A stretch of 64,000 nt of DNA from positions 78,108,001-78,172,000 of the forward strand of contig JAZHRO010000002.1 of assembly GCA_037157565.1 (NCBI GenBank), written 5' to 3'. The notes under the pieces were generated by a model. It did no database searches, was not told the DNA's origin, and saw nothing but the letters and a program-made list of their open reading frames with translations. The position numbers and the translations under genes were made by a program. The DNA comes from Thalassia testudinum (Eukaryota > Streptophyta > Magnoliopsida > Alismatales > Hydrocharitaceae). Of the stretch, positions 22,605 to 35,600 are shown one piece after another; positions within the stretch are counted from its first letter, which is position 1; each line of letters begins with the position of its first letter.

Positions 22605-25600
22605 GGATTCATCCTTCCTAATACAAGAGAGATCAATGGATTACATCCAATGGTTAAGATTATTACCACTTATAAGTTGTACACGGGACATTATAATTAA
22701 TGAATCAATTAGGTTTCAATGCCTAAACTGCGTTTAAATTTCATCTAAATAAATTTGGATTAAGATTAGACTCCTTTAGCATAATTAAATGCTAAATCAA
22801 ATATTATTTAAATCTTCAAATAATGTTTCTTTCTAGAATGTGGAACTCCATTAAAATTGCTATCATTTTCATCATGTAAATAAAAAAGAGTCTAGGAATA
22901 TGATCTAAGTGTTGCATTACCCTCAAATACCCAAATACCTTTAAATCCTTTATACTAGAAGACATAAACATGAGGTTTAAACTCTCAAATCCTCTTTTCC
23001 AAGGGTTAAATTAATATGTTCGTATTATCTTCATTTCATTAGGAGGAGAATGAAAATCAACTCCTTTCCCCAAAAGATTGTCTTACTTTTCATGCATGGG
23101 TTTAATTAGAACCCTGTGACCATGCCTGGAATTTATTCATCCCATTCTACTCAAAGTGAACTCATGTCTTCTACCCTACTATGTATACCTACTTAGTAGG
23201 ATTTGTGTGATCCCTTTTACATATGCATTAATTTTCTAGTCTATGCACCAGGATGGATGTATTAATCAATGATCTATTAAATGTGTATATTCAAGTATAA
23301 AGACATATATTTCTTACATCAAAAGATATACCTTCTCCATCATAGTAATAAGAGAAAGACTTCTCATATCTCAATCTCACTTAGTCAACCCTTCAACTCA
23401 ATTTGTAGAATAGCTTCGAATCTCCATTCACCATTGAAAGGTTGCGCACATCTAGAGTATCAATCCAACAACAGTCTTCGGAGAATATTTCCATCTTTTC
23501 TTAAACTCGAAACTGCTAGTTGGATATTATGATACTTCTTAATGACTTATGAAAATCTTCAATCTAAATGATTTATATCTTCAATACCTATCATTGGTAT
23601 TCTAAACTTGGCCATAGTACTTTATCTAATTATACTGAGGGAACAAATGAGACCAGTGTGTCCATGCAATCTAACATTTAGATATGAATTATCAAACAAG
23701 TGATTTTCATTCAGGTTGGCCCGTCAAGGGCACATAACTCCAACACCTTGCACATAGGGTAAAATTATATCCTCATTATGAAGGAACTTTCATTGACCTA
23801 AGAACAAAATGAATTATACATGGTTGAGACATGAGATAGGAGTGACTACTTGGGGATACCCTTGAAGATGGCATACTGGAAAAGCCTTTGAACCCTAGAT
23901 TTGACATGGTACTATAGCAACATATTTAACTTTACGAATTTATTAGATTGAATCAAGACTCTCAATAAATCCATTTTGTTTTTTAGTGGATTGCAAATTT
24001 CCAATCCGATAGGGCAAAAATCTTGATCCGAATCCAATCCAATTAGAACAAATTAGATCAAATTGTGGATTCATCCAAACCATATGCATTTCTAGATAAA
24101 TTCATACATAAAGGCAGATTGGATCCATCCTATACAAAATTAGGCTATCTGCACAAAGAATTTATCCCCAATATTTCTACCCAAAAGTGGGATATCCCGT
24201 GCAGGATTAACAATACCATGACAAGATATCCCTTCATGATAGTTTGAATTCAATAGTCTATCCATTTCTTAAGAATGAGAAAAATTTTAACAAAGCTAAG
24301 AAAATGGTTAAGATGGGATAAATGGAAAAGCAAAATCTAGTCACTTTAAATTCTTTATTATCAATAACTTGTTTCGATTGTCAAGGATTAGTGAAATTAA
24401 AATAAGTGCGATGGATTTTTTTTTTCAATAACTCAACCTCAAAGAAAATTTATGCAAATCTTGTGTAAGATTTGAGAGAAATGACAAGGGATAAAGGTGT
24501 TGTTCTTCGTAAGCAACAGACAAGCCATATTGCAATATGGGCATCAATGTCTCGAATATTGCCTACAGCGCATTTGGACATGTCCTCATGAATTAACGGA
24601 TGGTAATGCTCATCACATGCCCTTGAACATATATTCTTTTTCATCATGATCCAAAAACTTTCAACATCATCACCAGTAGGGATAAGAAAGATAGCTAATG
24701 GGAAATCTCATATCATAAAAAGAAAAAGTTCAAGTTGAAGTAAAATACAGTGACCTAATGATCAATTAAGTCCTTAGGGAGATTCCACATATATGAATAG
24801 AATAAAGAGATTTGGATCAAGGGCATTGCACATCTAGCTTTTATGATAAGAATAACAACCTTATGGATACCTTTCAGATAACAAAGGGATAAATGTCATT
24901 TCCGATCCAATAGTGGACTAACCATGTGACCAACTTGGTTAAGTAAAAGAAAATTCATGAAACGATTTCCAACTAAGCCTAGGGCAAGCTAGAATAAAAG
25001 CTCCTTTGCTTCATTGAGTGAACTACTACATGATATCATCTCAAAAAGGTACAATATGATATTTGCGATATAGTCCTTTCATATTTAGGTAGACACAAAC
25101 TTGAATGGCTTATTACCAAACCTCAACCGTTACCGTGATGGCTAGTTTATATATTGGGGATTATCCCCTTATTTTAAGATCAACATCTATTTACTTCAAA
25201 GGTTATCTTGGATTCCCACAGCCTAGATTTTTACAACAAAGTCTAGGTTTTTGGGTATTTGAGTGCATGGAGGGATCAGGAAATTCCACAGAATTAGACA
25301 TAGGTTTTGCTCTCGTATAAGACCGTAGCAAACCTAACAAATCTCCATAGAAAATAAATAAACATAGGGTTAGCTCCGATCAATCTCTGTGTAAAAGTAA
25401 ACACAAACAGACATTACCTCTCACTTCCACTAATCTGAATACAATTATTTCAAACTCGCTATATGTAAGCTAGCCATGGACGACTCACCTTGTTAGGCAG
25501 GATATAGTTAGCAACGACAGCAAGAAAAAATTTGTTGACATTGTCCTCTACTGGTTGGTCTCCAAAAACAACAAACCTACGTCAAATCACTGGGGAAGGA

Positions 25601-25866
25601 AGGAGCTTGGGGCCGTGAGAGCTGCCACGTACCATCAGATGGCTGCAGAGTGATGATGGCTTCAGATGGCTGCAGAGTGATGATGCAGATATATATGTGG
25701 TCAACAAGGGGTCTCATCTCATTGTGAAGTCAGTAATGGGGGTGGTGGGTGCCTTTGAACGAGAATCGGGTGATTGTGATTTAATTCCACGATTAAGTGG
25801 GGATTAACCTTATTCACATTTTATTTTCCTTGGAGTGGTCAGCTTCAACTTATGGCCAAATAACAT
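22603..25866. other. AT-rich intergenic sequence
   Basis: Only short frames with no recognisable protein. A 27-bp-period tandem pair (TCAGATGGCTGCAGAGTGATG, at 25635 and 25662) is the only structure noted. Ends at the CACTA terminus. Confidence 0.5.
25635..25685. repeat. Short tandem duplication
   Basis: A 24-nt sequence repeated twice with three bases between (25635-25658 and 25662-25685). Confidence 0.85.
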
Positions 25867-26460
25867 CACTATAGCATACTTTACTTTTACCATCGGTTGG
25901 AAATCGACGGTAAAATCAAAATAACCAACGCAAATAAACAACATCATTATTATCATCGCTGTTTCATTTTACTGTTAGTTAAAGGTACATCCGACGTCAA
26001 AATAATATTTAACCATCAGACGGATTTGATATTTCGACATCATTTTAAAATCGACAGTAATTATATTTGTCGTCACTTATGTCATAAGCGACGTCATATG
26101 CAAGTTACTTTTTTCTGCCTTTACATGCCTTTACTTTATTTTTACCATCGTTTAAGTAAATTTCCCGTTACTTAGATAAGTAAGGACAAAAATTTTTTTG
26201 CCATCACTTCTCCTTAAAAGAGACAATATACAGGTCACGACAAAAACAATTTTGCCATTGCTTATTTGAATAGTGACGGCATATATGTGATGCTAAAATT
26301 AGTTTTTCTATCACTTATCCTAATAAACGATGATATAAAAGGAGAATTATGATTCTCTCGAACCTTATATGTCGACGCTTATTAGGATAAGTGACAGGAA
26401 AGCTATTTTTAGCGTCACATATATGTCATTGCTTATTCAAATAAGCAATGGCAAATGTAT
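25867..26460. repeat. CACTA terminus and subterminal repeats
   Basis: After CACTATAG, short motifs recur in both orientations: TTTACCATCG, ATCGACGGTAA, AATCGACAGTAA, TAAGCGACGTCATA, TTGCCATCACTT, AGTGACGGCATAT. Such arrays bind the TNPA-type protein in characterised En/Spm elements; binding here is inferred. Confidence 0.75.
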
Positions 26461-29400
26461 GAGTATTTAAAAAAAAAATTACAAAATGATAGGAACTACC
26501 TACTAAACTTACTTAAAAGACTTGCTCTTATAAAAAAAAAGTAATAAAAATGAAGAAAAGTTTATATTTCATAAATATAAAGTCTAGTACATAAAATGTT
26601 TGAAAATGAAATATTTACATAAAAAGGTAACATATAAAACATAATAAAAGAAAATTGATAAAAATCAAAATGTAGTTCGCCGATATCACTAGCTCCACCT
26701 GCACCACCCATGGAGTAGTCGTTGTCTCGTTTGTAGATGTTGGGATCTGATGAAGACGGATGCTCTGACTGACCCTTCTTTAGAAGAAGGGTTAGAAGAC
26801 TCTCGATCTTACTATCCGTCCTAATCATCTGTGACTACATGACAACCATCTAATTCTTCATATCTGTCTCTCTCTTCTCCCTTTTTTCCTCTCGTCTCTG
26901 TAGTGTATCGATTTTTGGATACACCTGATCAACGCTAGATGAAACGGCACCTTTCTTCCCATACCAGGTGGATAACATGTGTGTCCTCCCCGCACTATGA
27001 ATGAAACCACCGTAGTCCGGTGGCATCACTTTCCTAAATGCCTCCTCTAGATCCAGAGGCTGGTGGACCCTGTCGGAGGTCTTGTCAGTGGGGGATGTAT
27101 TAAGTGTACCATTTGCTCCTACATGTATTAAAAAATATTATTATAATATATATATAAAGTTATAATTTTTTGAGTTTAAGAAACTTATGTGTTTCTCCTA
27201 GTATGACTAATGAATCCACTTACAAACACCCTCAGCTGCAACCTTACTATGAGTGACCTCGTAGATATCCATTCTACTCATTTTCATCACATCATGTATA
27301 GTGGACTAAAAATATGAACACAATACAATTATATTAAAATAACCTAAAAATCAAGTAATATTCAACTGAAAAGTAGTTCCAACACTTACGAAACAGCTCC
27401 TGATCGTCTCGATGATCTTTCGACCCAAACAATGGGTCTGTGGCAGAACTTTAGCCCTATTGGCCTTATTTTTTCTTACTCCTGTAAACATATACAATAA
27501 TGATTTTTATGAATTTAAGATATATGAAATTAATAAATAATTTTTAATCATTTACTAACCTCCGTCTTGGATCCAGCCAATGCTCGTATACCTTCTTCCA
27601 ATCGTCAGGCATGACATTAGGAAGATGATTCTTGTTACGAACGCGTGCCCTAGACGTCTTTTAAGACATCTGGGAGGTGGCCCAGACGTCGGACCCGACG
27701 TCTGGGATAACATCCAGACGTCTTACCAGACGTCTGGGATCGTTTCCAGACGTCTGGAAAACAGTTATTTTTCGCACAAGAGATTCGTCTGCGCGCCTGT
27801 GCGCGCAGACCCGCGATTCCTCTCTCTCTCTTTTTCCCTCTCTCTCTGCGGCTGCAGACCTGCCGCGCACTCTCTCCCTCCTCGTGTGACCTTAAAAGGC
27901 CACGCCTCCCCTCCTGTCGTCTCCACCGTCCCCTTCCTCTTCTCCTTCCTGTGCGCGAGAGCGAGTGAGCGCGAGGGCGGCAGCGGCGGCCGCAGTGAGC
28001 GCGGAGGAGGTGCGGCGTGCGAGGGCGGAGCTCTGCAGTGAGGGCGAGCTCGCCGGAGTGGCTTGGCCGGCCGGCGGAGGGCGCAGGGGGCGCGGAACGA
28101 CGTGGAGAGGGACCTGCTGCGGTCTGAGCAGCAGACGTGCGAGGTGCGACATGGGCGGCGTCGCGAGCGGAGGCCGAGTGACGCCCTGATTCTGGAAAAA
28201 ATTTCCAGAATCAGACGTCTGGGTTGATAGCCACACGGTGAGGGAGACGTCTGGAAGCTCATACAGACGTCTAAAAGGTGAGTATTCCACTTTCTTCTTC
28301 CTTCCTGTCGACTGACCGTACTGAGGGAGGGAGTTGGCTGTGTGCAGGCTCGCTGATTCGCCATCCTTTGCGAATCAGACGTCTGGAAGTTGTACCAGAC
28401 GGCTGGAGTGACCTCCAGACGTCCGGGGTGATAATCGGACGTCTGGGAGCTAGGCCAGACGTCCCCGCAGACTTCTGGACGTCTGGGAAACCACGCTGAA
28501 CAGGTAATTCTCTGATCCACTTTTTAAGACGTCTGGAAGAAGTTCCAGACGTCTGATTTTGCACAGTATCATCTTTTTCGACCCGTTTAGGGCCCGTTCG
28601 GGCTCCGTTTTCCGTGATTCAAGTTGCGTTCTTTTCAGAATTAATTCCTCTACCCGTCTACAGTAGCTATACACTGTTTTGAGACACTCCTTGTGTTTGA
28701 TCCTTGTGATAGGACCTCGTTCAGTTGTAGTCTTGGGAGTCGCGGAGGCACGCGGGATTCCCGATCACGCTCCCATTACTCCCATTTTACCTGGTAGAGT
28801 GGCTTAAGTTGATTATTAAAATCTGTTAAAGTATGGAACCATAACTAGAATCTAGGACATTGTATGAATCCTAGGAATGAGAAATGTATGGAATGATAGC
28901 TCCTAGGTGATGCATGAATCCTAGGGCTGGAAAACTAGTTGTATGCTAGATCCTAGGATGTGGCATGAATCCTAGGATGGAAAAACTAGTGGAATGTATA
29001 ATACTGCAGTCTTGGAAAAAATGGAAAGGAATATACAGCTGCCTGTAAATTGAATTAACAGCTGCCTGTTACGAATAAAGAAACATGAATGAGATCATGG
29101 GTCGTAAGAACGTGAAACTGGAAAGTGACACCTGGATGTTTGAGTTAAAAGGATGGAACCCTACGGGGAATTAGGAGTGGAACTCCTGGAAAGGGAAAGG
29201 AATGGAACTGAGATGTAGTTTGTCCTGTCTCTTGGGTACGCAGTGCCAAGGGAAGTACCTGTACCTGTTTAGTGCAGAGTGGGGCCAGCCACCCCAGGGA
29301 CCCGGGGTTAGGATTGGCCGCTCTGTACCTACTTGCTGGCCCTCGTGTACGTAGTACCGAGGAGAGCTACTAGTGTTAGGAGAGTACTAGCTACCCTACA

Positions 29401-29886
29401 GGCCCCGGGGTTCTGCTAGCCTCCTTCACCGACTTGTTAGGCCCATTAGGGCAAACCAGGGTAGCCAGGCGAGGGTGCGCGGACTGTGGAGGGGCAAGGC
29501 CCCGGTTTGGTTACTGTGGAGGGGTTGGACCCCTGTTACTGAGAGGGCTCTGCCCTGTACTGGTTCCGTGCTGTGCTTTGTGCGCACCCGTTAACGGAAA
29601 CGACTGACCGCGTGCCAGTACGGGTTAGCTACCTGTGCGTTTATCGCACGTGCCGTAATCACCGTTACGTCTATCAGTGACCTTGGGGTGGTTGACTGAG
29701 GGTAGGATCACCACGGGGGACTCTCCCGGCCAGGAGAGCACCACGTGCTACTTCTACTTTTTGGAAAAGACTGCAATCAAGATCGTTCCCACGAGGAACA
29801 TTCGAGATCAAGTAAAAGATCTGAGAAATAAATGAAATAGTGAGACAATTGAAAGATGTAAATAAAGAAAGTAATAGAACATAACA

Positions 29887-32536
29887 TGTAACGACCCGGT
29901 TCCCGAGTCCATAAAACACGAGAACCAGACCGACTTGACTAATCCCAAGACCTAGTCGTCCAACGAGGAAGTAACCAAAAGACAGTAAAATAAACCACAT
30001 TCAGCATGAATATAACGAACAGTAAGAAAGTACAGCAGTAAGGAAAGAAACTACTACAGTAGGTACCACCACAACAGTAGAACAACATTTATCATATAAC
30101 AAGAACTGCAGGTAAAGAAGGTACAGCGGAAACAAAAACTACTCACTAGAACAGAAACAAAAGAGGTACAAAAGACTGTGGTAAACTCTACTGGACCCTA
30201 CTCGGCCCAGCGTCCTCTGCAGCCACCGACCTTGGCTGCTCAACACCTGGTCCTGGAAAAGGTAACGAGTGTAACACGTCAGCAAAACGCTGAGTAGAGT
30301 GGCAAACAAACTAAAGGCAACAGTAGAGTGTACAGTAGCTGTTATGTTCTATTACTTCCTTTATTTACATCTTTCAATTTTCTCACTATTTCATTTATTT
30401 CTCAGATCCTTTACTTGATCTCGAATGTCCTCGTGGGAACGATCTTGATTGCAGTCTTTTCCAAATGCAGAAGTAGCACGTGGTGCTCTCCTGGCCGGGA
30501 GAGTCCCCCGTGGTGATCCTACCCTCAGTCAATCACCCCAAGGTCACTGACAGACGTAACGGTGACTACGGCACGCGCGATAAACGCACAGGTAGCTAGC
30601 CCGCACTGGCACGCGGTCAGTCGTTTCCGTTAACGGGTGCGCCCAAAGCACAGCACGGAACCAAGGTAGAGCCCTCTCAGTAACAGGGGTCCAACCCCTC
30701 CATAGTAACCAAACCGGGGCCTTGCCCCTCCACAGTCCGCGCACCCTCGCCTGACTACCCTGGTTTGCCCTAGTGGGCCTAACAAGTCGGTGAAGGAGGC
30801 TAGCAGAACCCCGGGGCCCGTGGGGTAGCTAGTACTCTCCTAATACTAGTAGCTCTCCTCGGTACTACGTACACGAGGGCCAACAAGTCGGTACAGAGCG
30901 GCCAATCCTAACCCCGGGTCCCTGAGGTGGCTGGCCCCACTCTGGACTAAACAGGTACAGGTACTTCCCTTGGTACTGCGTACCCAAGAGACAGTACAAA
31001 CTACATCTCAGTTCCATTCCTTTTGCTTTCCAGGAGTTCCACTCCTAATTCCCCGTAGGGTTCCAGCTCTTTATCTCAGAACATCATATGTTTCACTTTC
31101 CAGTTTCACGTTCTCACAATCCATGATCTCAATCATGTTTCTTTATTCATAACAGGCAGCTGTTAATTCAATTTACAGGCAGCTTTATATTCCTTTCCAT
31201 TTTTCCAAGACTGCAGTATTATACATTCCACTAGTTTTTCCATCCTAGGGTTCATGCCACATCCTAGGATCTAGCATACAACTAGTTTTCCAGCCCTAGG
31301 ATTCATGCATCACCTAGGAGTTATCATTCCATACATTTCTCATTCCTAGGATTCATGCAATGTCCTAGATTCTAGTTATGGTTCCATACTTTAACAGATT
31401 TTAATAATAAACTTAAGCCACTCTACCAGGTACAACGGGAGTAATGGGGGCGTGATCGGGAATCCCGCGTGCCTCCGTGACTCTCAAGACTGCAACTGAA
31501 CGAGGTCCTATCACAAGGATCAAACACAAGGAGTGTCTCAAAATAGTGTATAGCTACTGTAGATGGGTAGAGGAATTAATTCTGAAAAGAACGCAACTCG
31601 AATCGCGGAAAACGGAGCCCGAACGGGCCCTAAACGGGTCGAAAAAGACGATACTGTGCAAAATCAGACGTCTGGAACTTCTTCCAGACGTCTTAAACAG
31701 TGGATCAGAGAATTACCTGTTCAGTGTGGTTTCCCAGACGTCCAGAAGTCTGCAGGGACGTCTGTCCTAGCTCCCAGACGTCTGATGGTCACCCCGGACG
31801 TTTGGAGGTCACTCCCGCCGTCTGGTACAACTTTCAGACGTTTGATTCGCAAAGGATGGCGAATCAGCGAACCTGCGCACAGCCAACTCCCTCCCTTAGT
31901 ATGGTCGGTCGACAGGAAGGAAGAAGAAAGCGGAATACACACCTTTCAGACGTCTGTATGAGCTACCAGACGTCGTCCTCGCCGTCTGCCTATCAACCCA
32001 GACGTCTGATTCTGGAAATTTTTCCAGAATCAGGGCTCTACTCGGCCTCCGCTCGCGACGCCTCCCGTGTCGCACCTCGCGTGCCTGCTGCTCAGACTGC
32101 AGCAGGTCCCTCTCCACGTCGTTCCGCGCCCCCTACGCCCTCCGCCGGCCGGCCAAGCCGCTCCGGCGAGCTCGCCCTCACGGCAGAGCTCCGCTCTCGC
32201 ACGCCGCACCTCCTCCGCGCTCACTACGGCCGCCGCTGCCGCCCTCGCGCTCACACTCACGCTCACTGGCTGAAGGAGGAGAAGGAGGAGACGGTGGAGA
32301 CGGGAGGGGAGGCGTTCCCTTTTAAGGCCGCGCGGTGAGGAGAGAGAAGGATTTGGGGCAGGGGAATCCTGTAGCCGCAGGAGGGAAGAAGGCGAATATG
32401 CGATCTGCGCGCTCAGGCATGCAGACGACTTGCGTGTGTCGAAAATAACGGATTTCCAGACGTCTGGAAACTATCCCAGACGTCTGGACAACCCTCCAGA
32501 CGTCTTAAAAGACGTCTGCGCCACACGCTCGTTACA
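29887..32536 (-). repeat. D3 3' LTR
   Basis: 2650 bp; plus-strand reading TGTAACGACCC...CGCTCGTTACA, the reverse complement of D1. It contains the GACGTC array (about 31660-32520) and the CCTAGG array (about 31235-31380). The next bases, minus-strand GGGGACGAAACTTCC...GTTACAT, hold the family's pre-LTR motif but no clean purine tract. Confidence 0.9.
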
Positions 32537-32621
32537 ATGTAACAAACTCAAAGGAAGTTTCGTCCCCGAAACTTGCACCAACTAGGGTGCGGGAAAAGAC
32601 GTTCGAATAACCATAACAAAC

Positions 32622-35600
32622 TCAAAGAGGACCGAAGCCGGTCTGAAAAGACGTACCCGCGAAAAGCTTCGGGTACCGCTCCTGCGTTGCTGCCTCAGGC
32701 TCCCAGGTAGCCTCCTCGTACCGCTGGCTCCTCCACAAAACCTTTACCAGGGGTACTTGCTTTCGTCTCAACCGGCGGACGGCTCGGTCTAGGATCTGCA
32801 CTGGCCGCTCGGGGTAGGTCAGGTCGTCGCTCACCTCGACGCTCTCGTGACTCAGTACGTGACTGGAATCGGCTACGTACCTCCTGAGGTTGGACACGTG
32901 GAACACGTCGTGCACACCAGAAAGCTGCGAGGGAAGGGCAAGTCTGTAAGCAATGGGTCCAACCCGCTCCAGGACCTCAAAGGGCCCCACGAACCTCGGC
33001 GCAAGCTTCCCTCTCACCCCAAACCACTGTAAGCCCTTCATGGGAGAAACACGAAGGAAGACGTGGTCCCCAACCTCGAACTGCACCTCTCTGCATCTGC
33101 GATCCGCGTAGCTCTTCTGTCTGCTCCTGACAGTGCGGAGTCGTCTGTGGATCTGCTCAACTACCTCCTGACTCTGCCGGATCAACCTGAGGCCAACCTC
33201 CCACTTGGTCCCCACCTCAACCCAACTCAAGGGTGCCGTACACTTCCGTCCATACAGAGCCTCGTAGGGAGCCATGCCGATGCTCGAGTGATAACTGTTG
33301 TTGTATGCAAACTCCGCCAGGGGCAGGTGCTCCTCCCAAGAGCCCCTCAAGTCCAGTACACAGGCACGCAAAAGGTCCTTAAGTGTCTGTATCGTGCGCT
33401 CAGACTGTCCGTCCGTCTGGGGGTGGTAAGCCATGCTAAACCTCAACCTCGTCCCCAAGGCCTGCTGAAACTCAGCCCAAAACTGGGACGTAAAGCGGGT
33501 ATCCCGATCGGATACGATCTCCCGTGGAACTCCATGTAGTCGCACCACATCACGGATATACCTCTCTGCCAACTGTGCTGGTCCCAAAGTGACTCGGATC
33601 GGCAAGAATCGCGCCGTCTTCGTCAATCTATCCACTATTACCCAGACTACGTCGTGTCCCCGCTGGGTAACAGGTAAGCCCACCACCAAGTCCATGGTGA
33701 TGCTCTCCCACTTCCACTCTGGCACTGGAAGTGGCTGAAGCGGCCCTGCAGGCCTCTGATGCTCGACTTTCACCTGCTGGCACACTAAGCACTGCTGCAC
33801 GAACTCACCCACATCCCGCTTCATCCCTCTCCACCAAAACTCGCGTCTCAAGTCATGGTATATTTTCGTGTTTCCGGGATGTATGGTGAATCTGGAACCG
33901 TGTGCCTCAGTCAGGAGCTCTCTCAACAGCTCCTCGTCTCTGGGGACGCACAACCGTCCCCTCAAGCGTAACACCTGGTCTGTGAAAGAGAAGTCCCCTG
34001 GGTCCCCTGATAGTACTCTGTCGCACAAAGACTGCAAGTACGGATCGGCCATCTATCCCGTGATGATGCGGTCTATCAACTCTGGCCTGGTCTGCCGTGT
34101 CACCGTCACTGCCCCACAGTACCCTCGTAACTCTAGAGGTCGCCAACTGCCCACCTCCTCCAAAAGGCTCCAACTCTGTAACCGTAGACTGGCCAAGCGT
34201 GCGGGCGCCTTACGGCTCAAGGCGTCAGCCACCACATTGGCCTTTCCCGGGTGGTAGGAGATGCTGCAATCGTAGTCCTTCAAGAGCTCCAACCAACGTC
34301 TCTGTCTCATGTTGAGCTCCTTCTGGTCAAAAAGATATCTGAGGCTCTTGTGATCTGAAAAAATCTCGAAGGTCTCACCGTACAAGTAGTGCCTCCAGGT
34401 CTTCAGCGCGAAGACAACAGCTGCCAACTCTAGGTCGTGGGTAGGGTAGGTATGCTCATGGGGCTTCAGTTGCTGCGAAGCGTAAACGACAACATGACCC
34501 CTCTGCATGAGCACACCTCCTAACCCCTGCAAGGAAGCGTCCGTGTACACAACGAACCCGCCACTACTGTCAGGGATGGTGAGCACGGGAGCCGAGGTCA
34601 ACCTCTCCTTCAGCTCCAGAAAACATGCCTCACAAGCGTCTGTCCAAGCGAAAGGCACGTCCTTCCAGGTCAACTGTGTCATAGGATGCGCAATCTGTGA
34701 AAATCCCCTGATGAACCGTCTGTAGTAACCTGCCAGTCCCAGGAAACTGCTAATCTCAGTGACTGAACGCGGTCTCTCCCACCTGAGCACTGCCTCAACC
34801 TTGGCGGGGTCCACCGCCAGGCCGTCACCAGAGATCACATGACCCAAGAAGGTCACCTCCCTCAACCAGAACTCGCACTTGCTGTATTTGGCATACAGCC
34901 TGCGTCGTCTTAGAGTGTCCAGAACCATCCGCAAGTGCTGTCCGTGCTGCGTCCGATCTCTAGAATAGATGAGCACATCATCTATGAAAACCACCACGAA
35001 CTGATCCAAGTACGGTCTAAACACCCTGTTCATCAGGTCCATGAAAGCAGCGGGGGCATTGGTCAGCCCAAACGGCATGACCAAAAACTCGTAGTGTTCG
35101 TACCGGGTGCGGAAAGCTGTCTTGGAGACGTCGGTCTCCCTGATCCTCAATTGGTGGTATCCAGACCTCAAGTCTATCTTGGAAAACACCGTGGCACCCC
35201 GCAACTGGTCAAACAAATCGTCGATCCTCGGCAGCGGATATCTATTCTTGATGGTGACCCTATTCAGCTGTCGGTAGTCCACACAAAGGCGTAGGGTCCC
35301 ATCCTTCTTCTTCACAAACAGTACCGGGGCTCCCCAGGGAGACGCACTAGGCCTCACGAAACCTTTCTCCAAAAGGTCCTGCAACTGGGACTTGAGCTCT
35401 TGCAGCTCAAGCGGTGCCATCTTGTATGGCACGGTGGAGATGGGGCTGGTCCCTGGTACTAGTGAGATCTCAAACTCGATCTCACGCTCGGGCGGTAGTC
35501 CTGGTAACTCTTCTGGAAACACGTCGGGGAACTCTCTGACCACCGGGATGCTCTGGAAGTCTGCCACAGGGCTGGGCTCTGCCACCACACAGGCTAGGAA

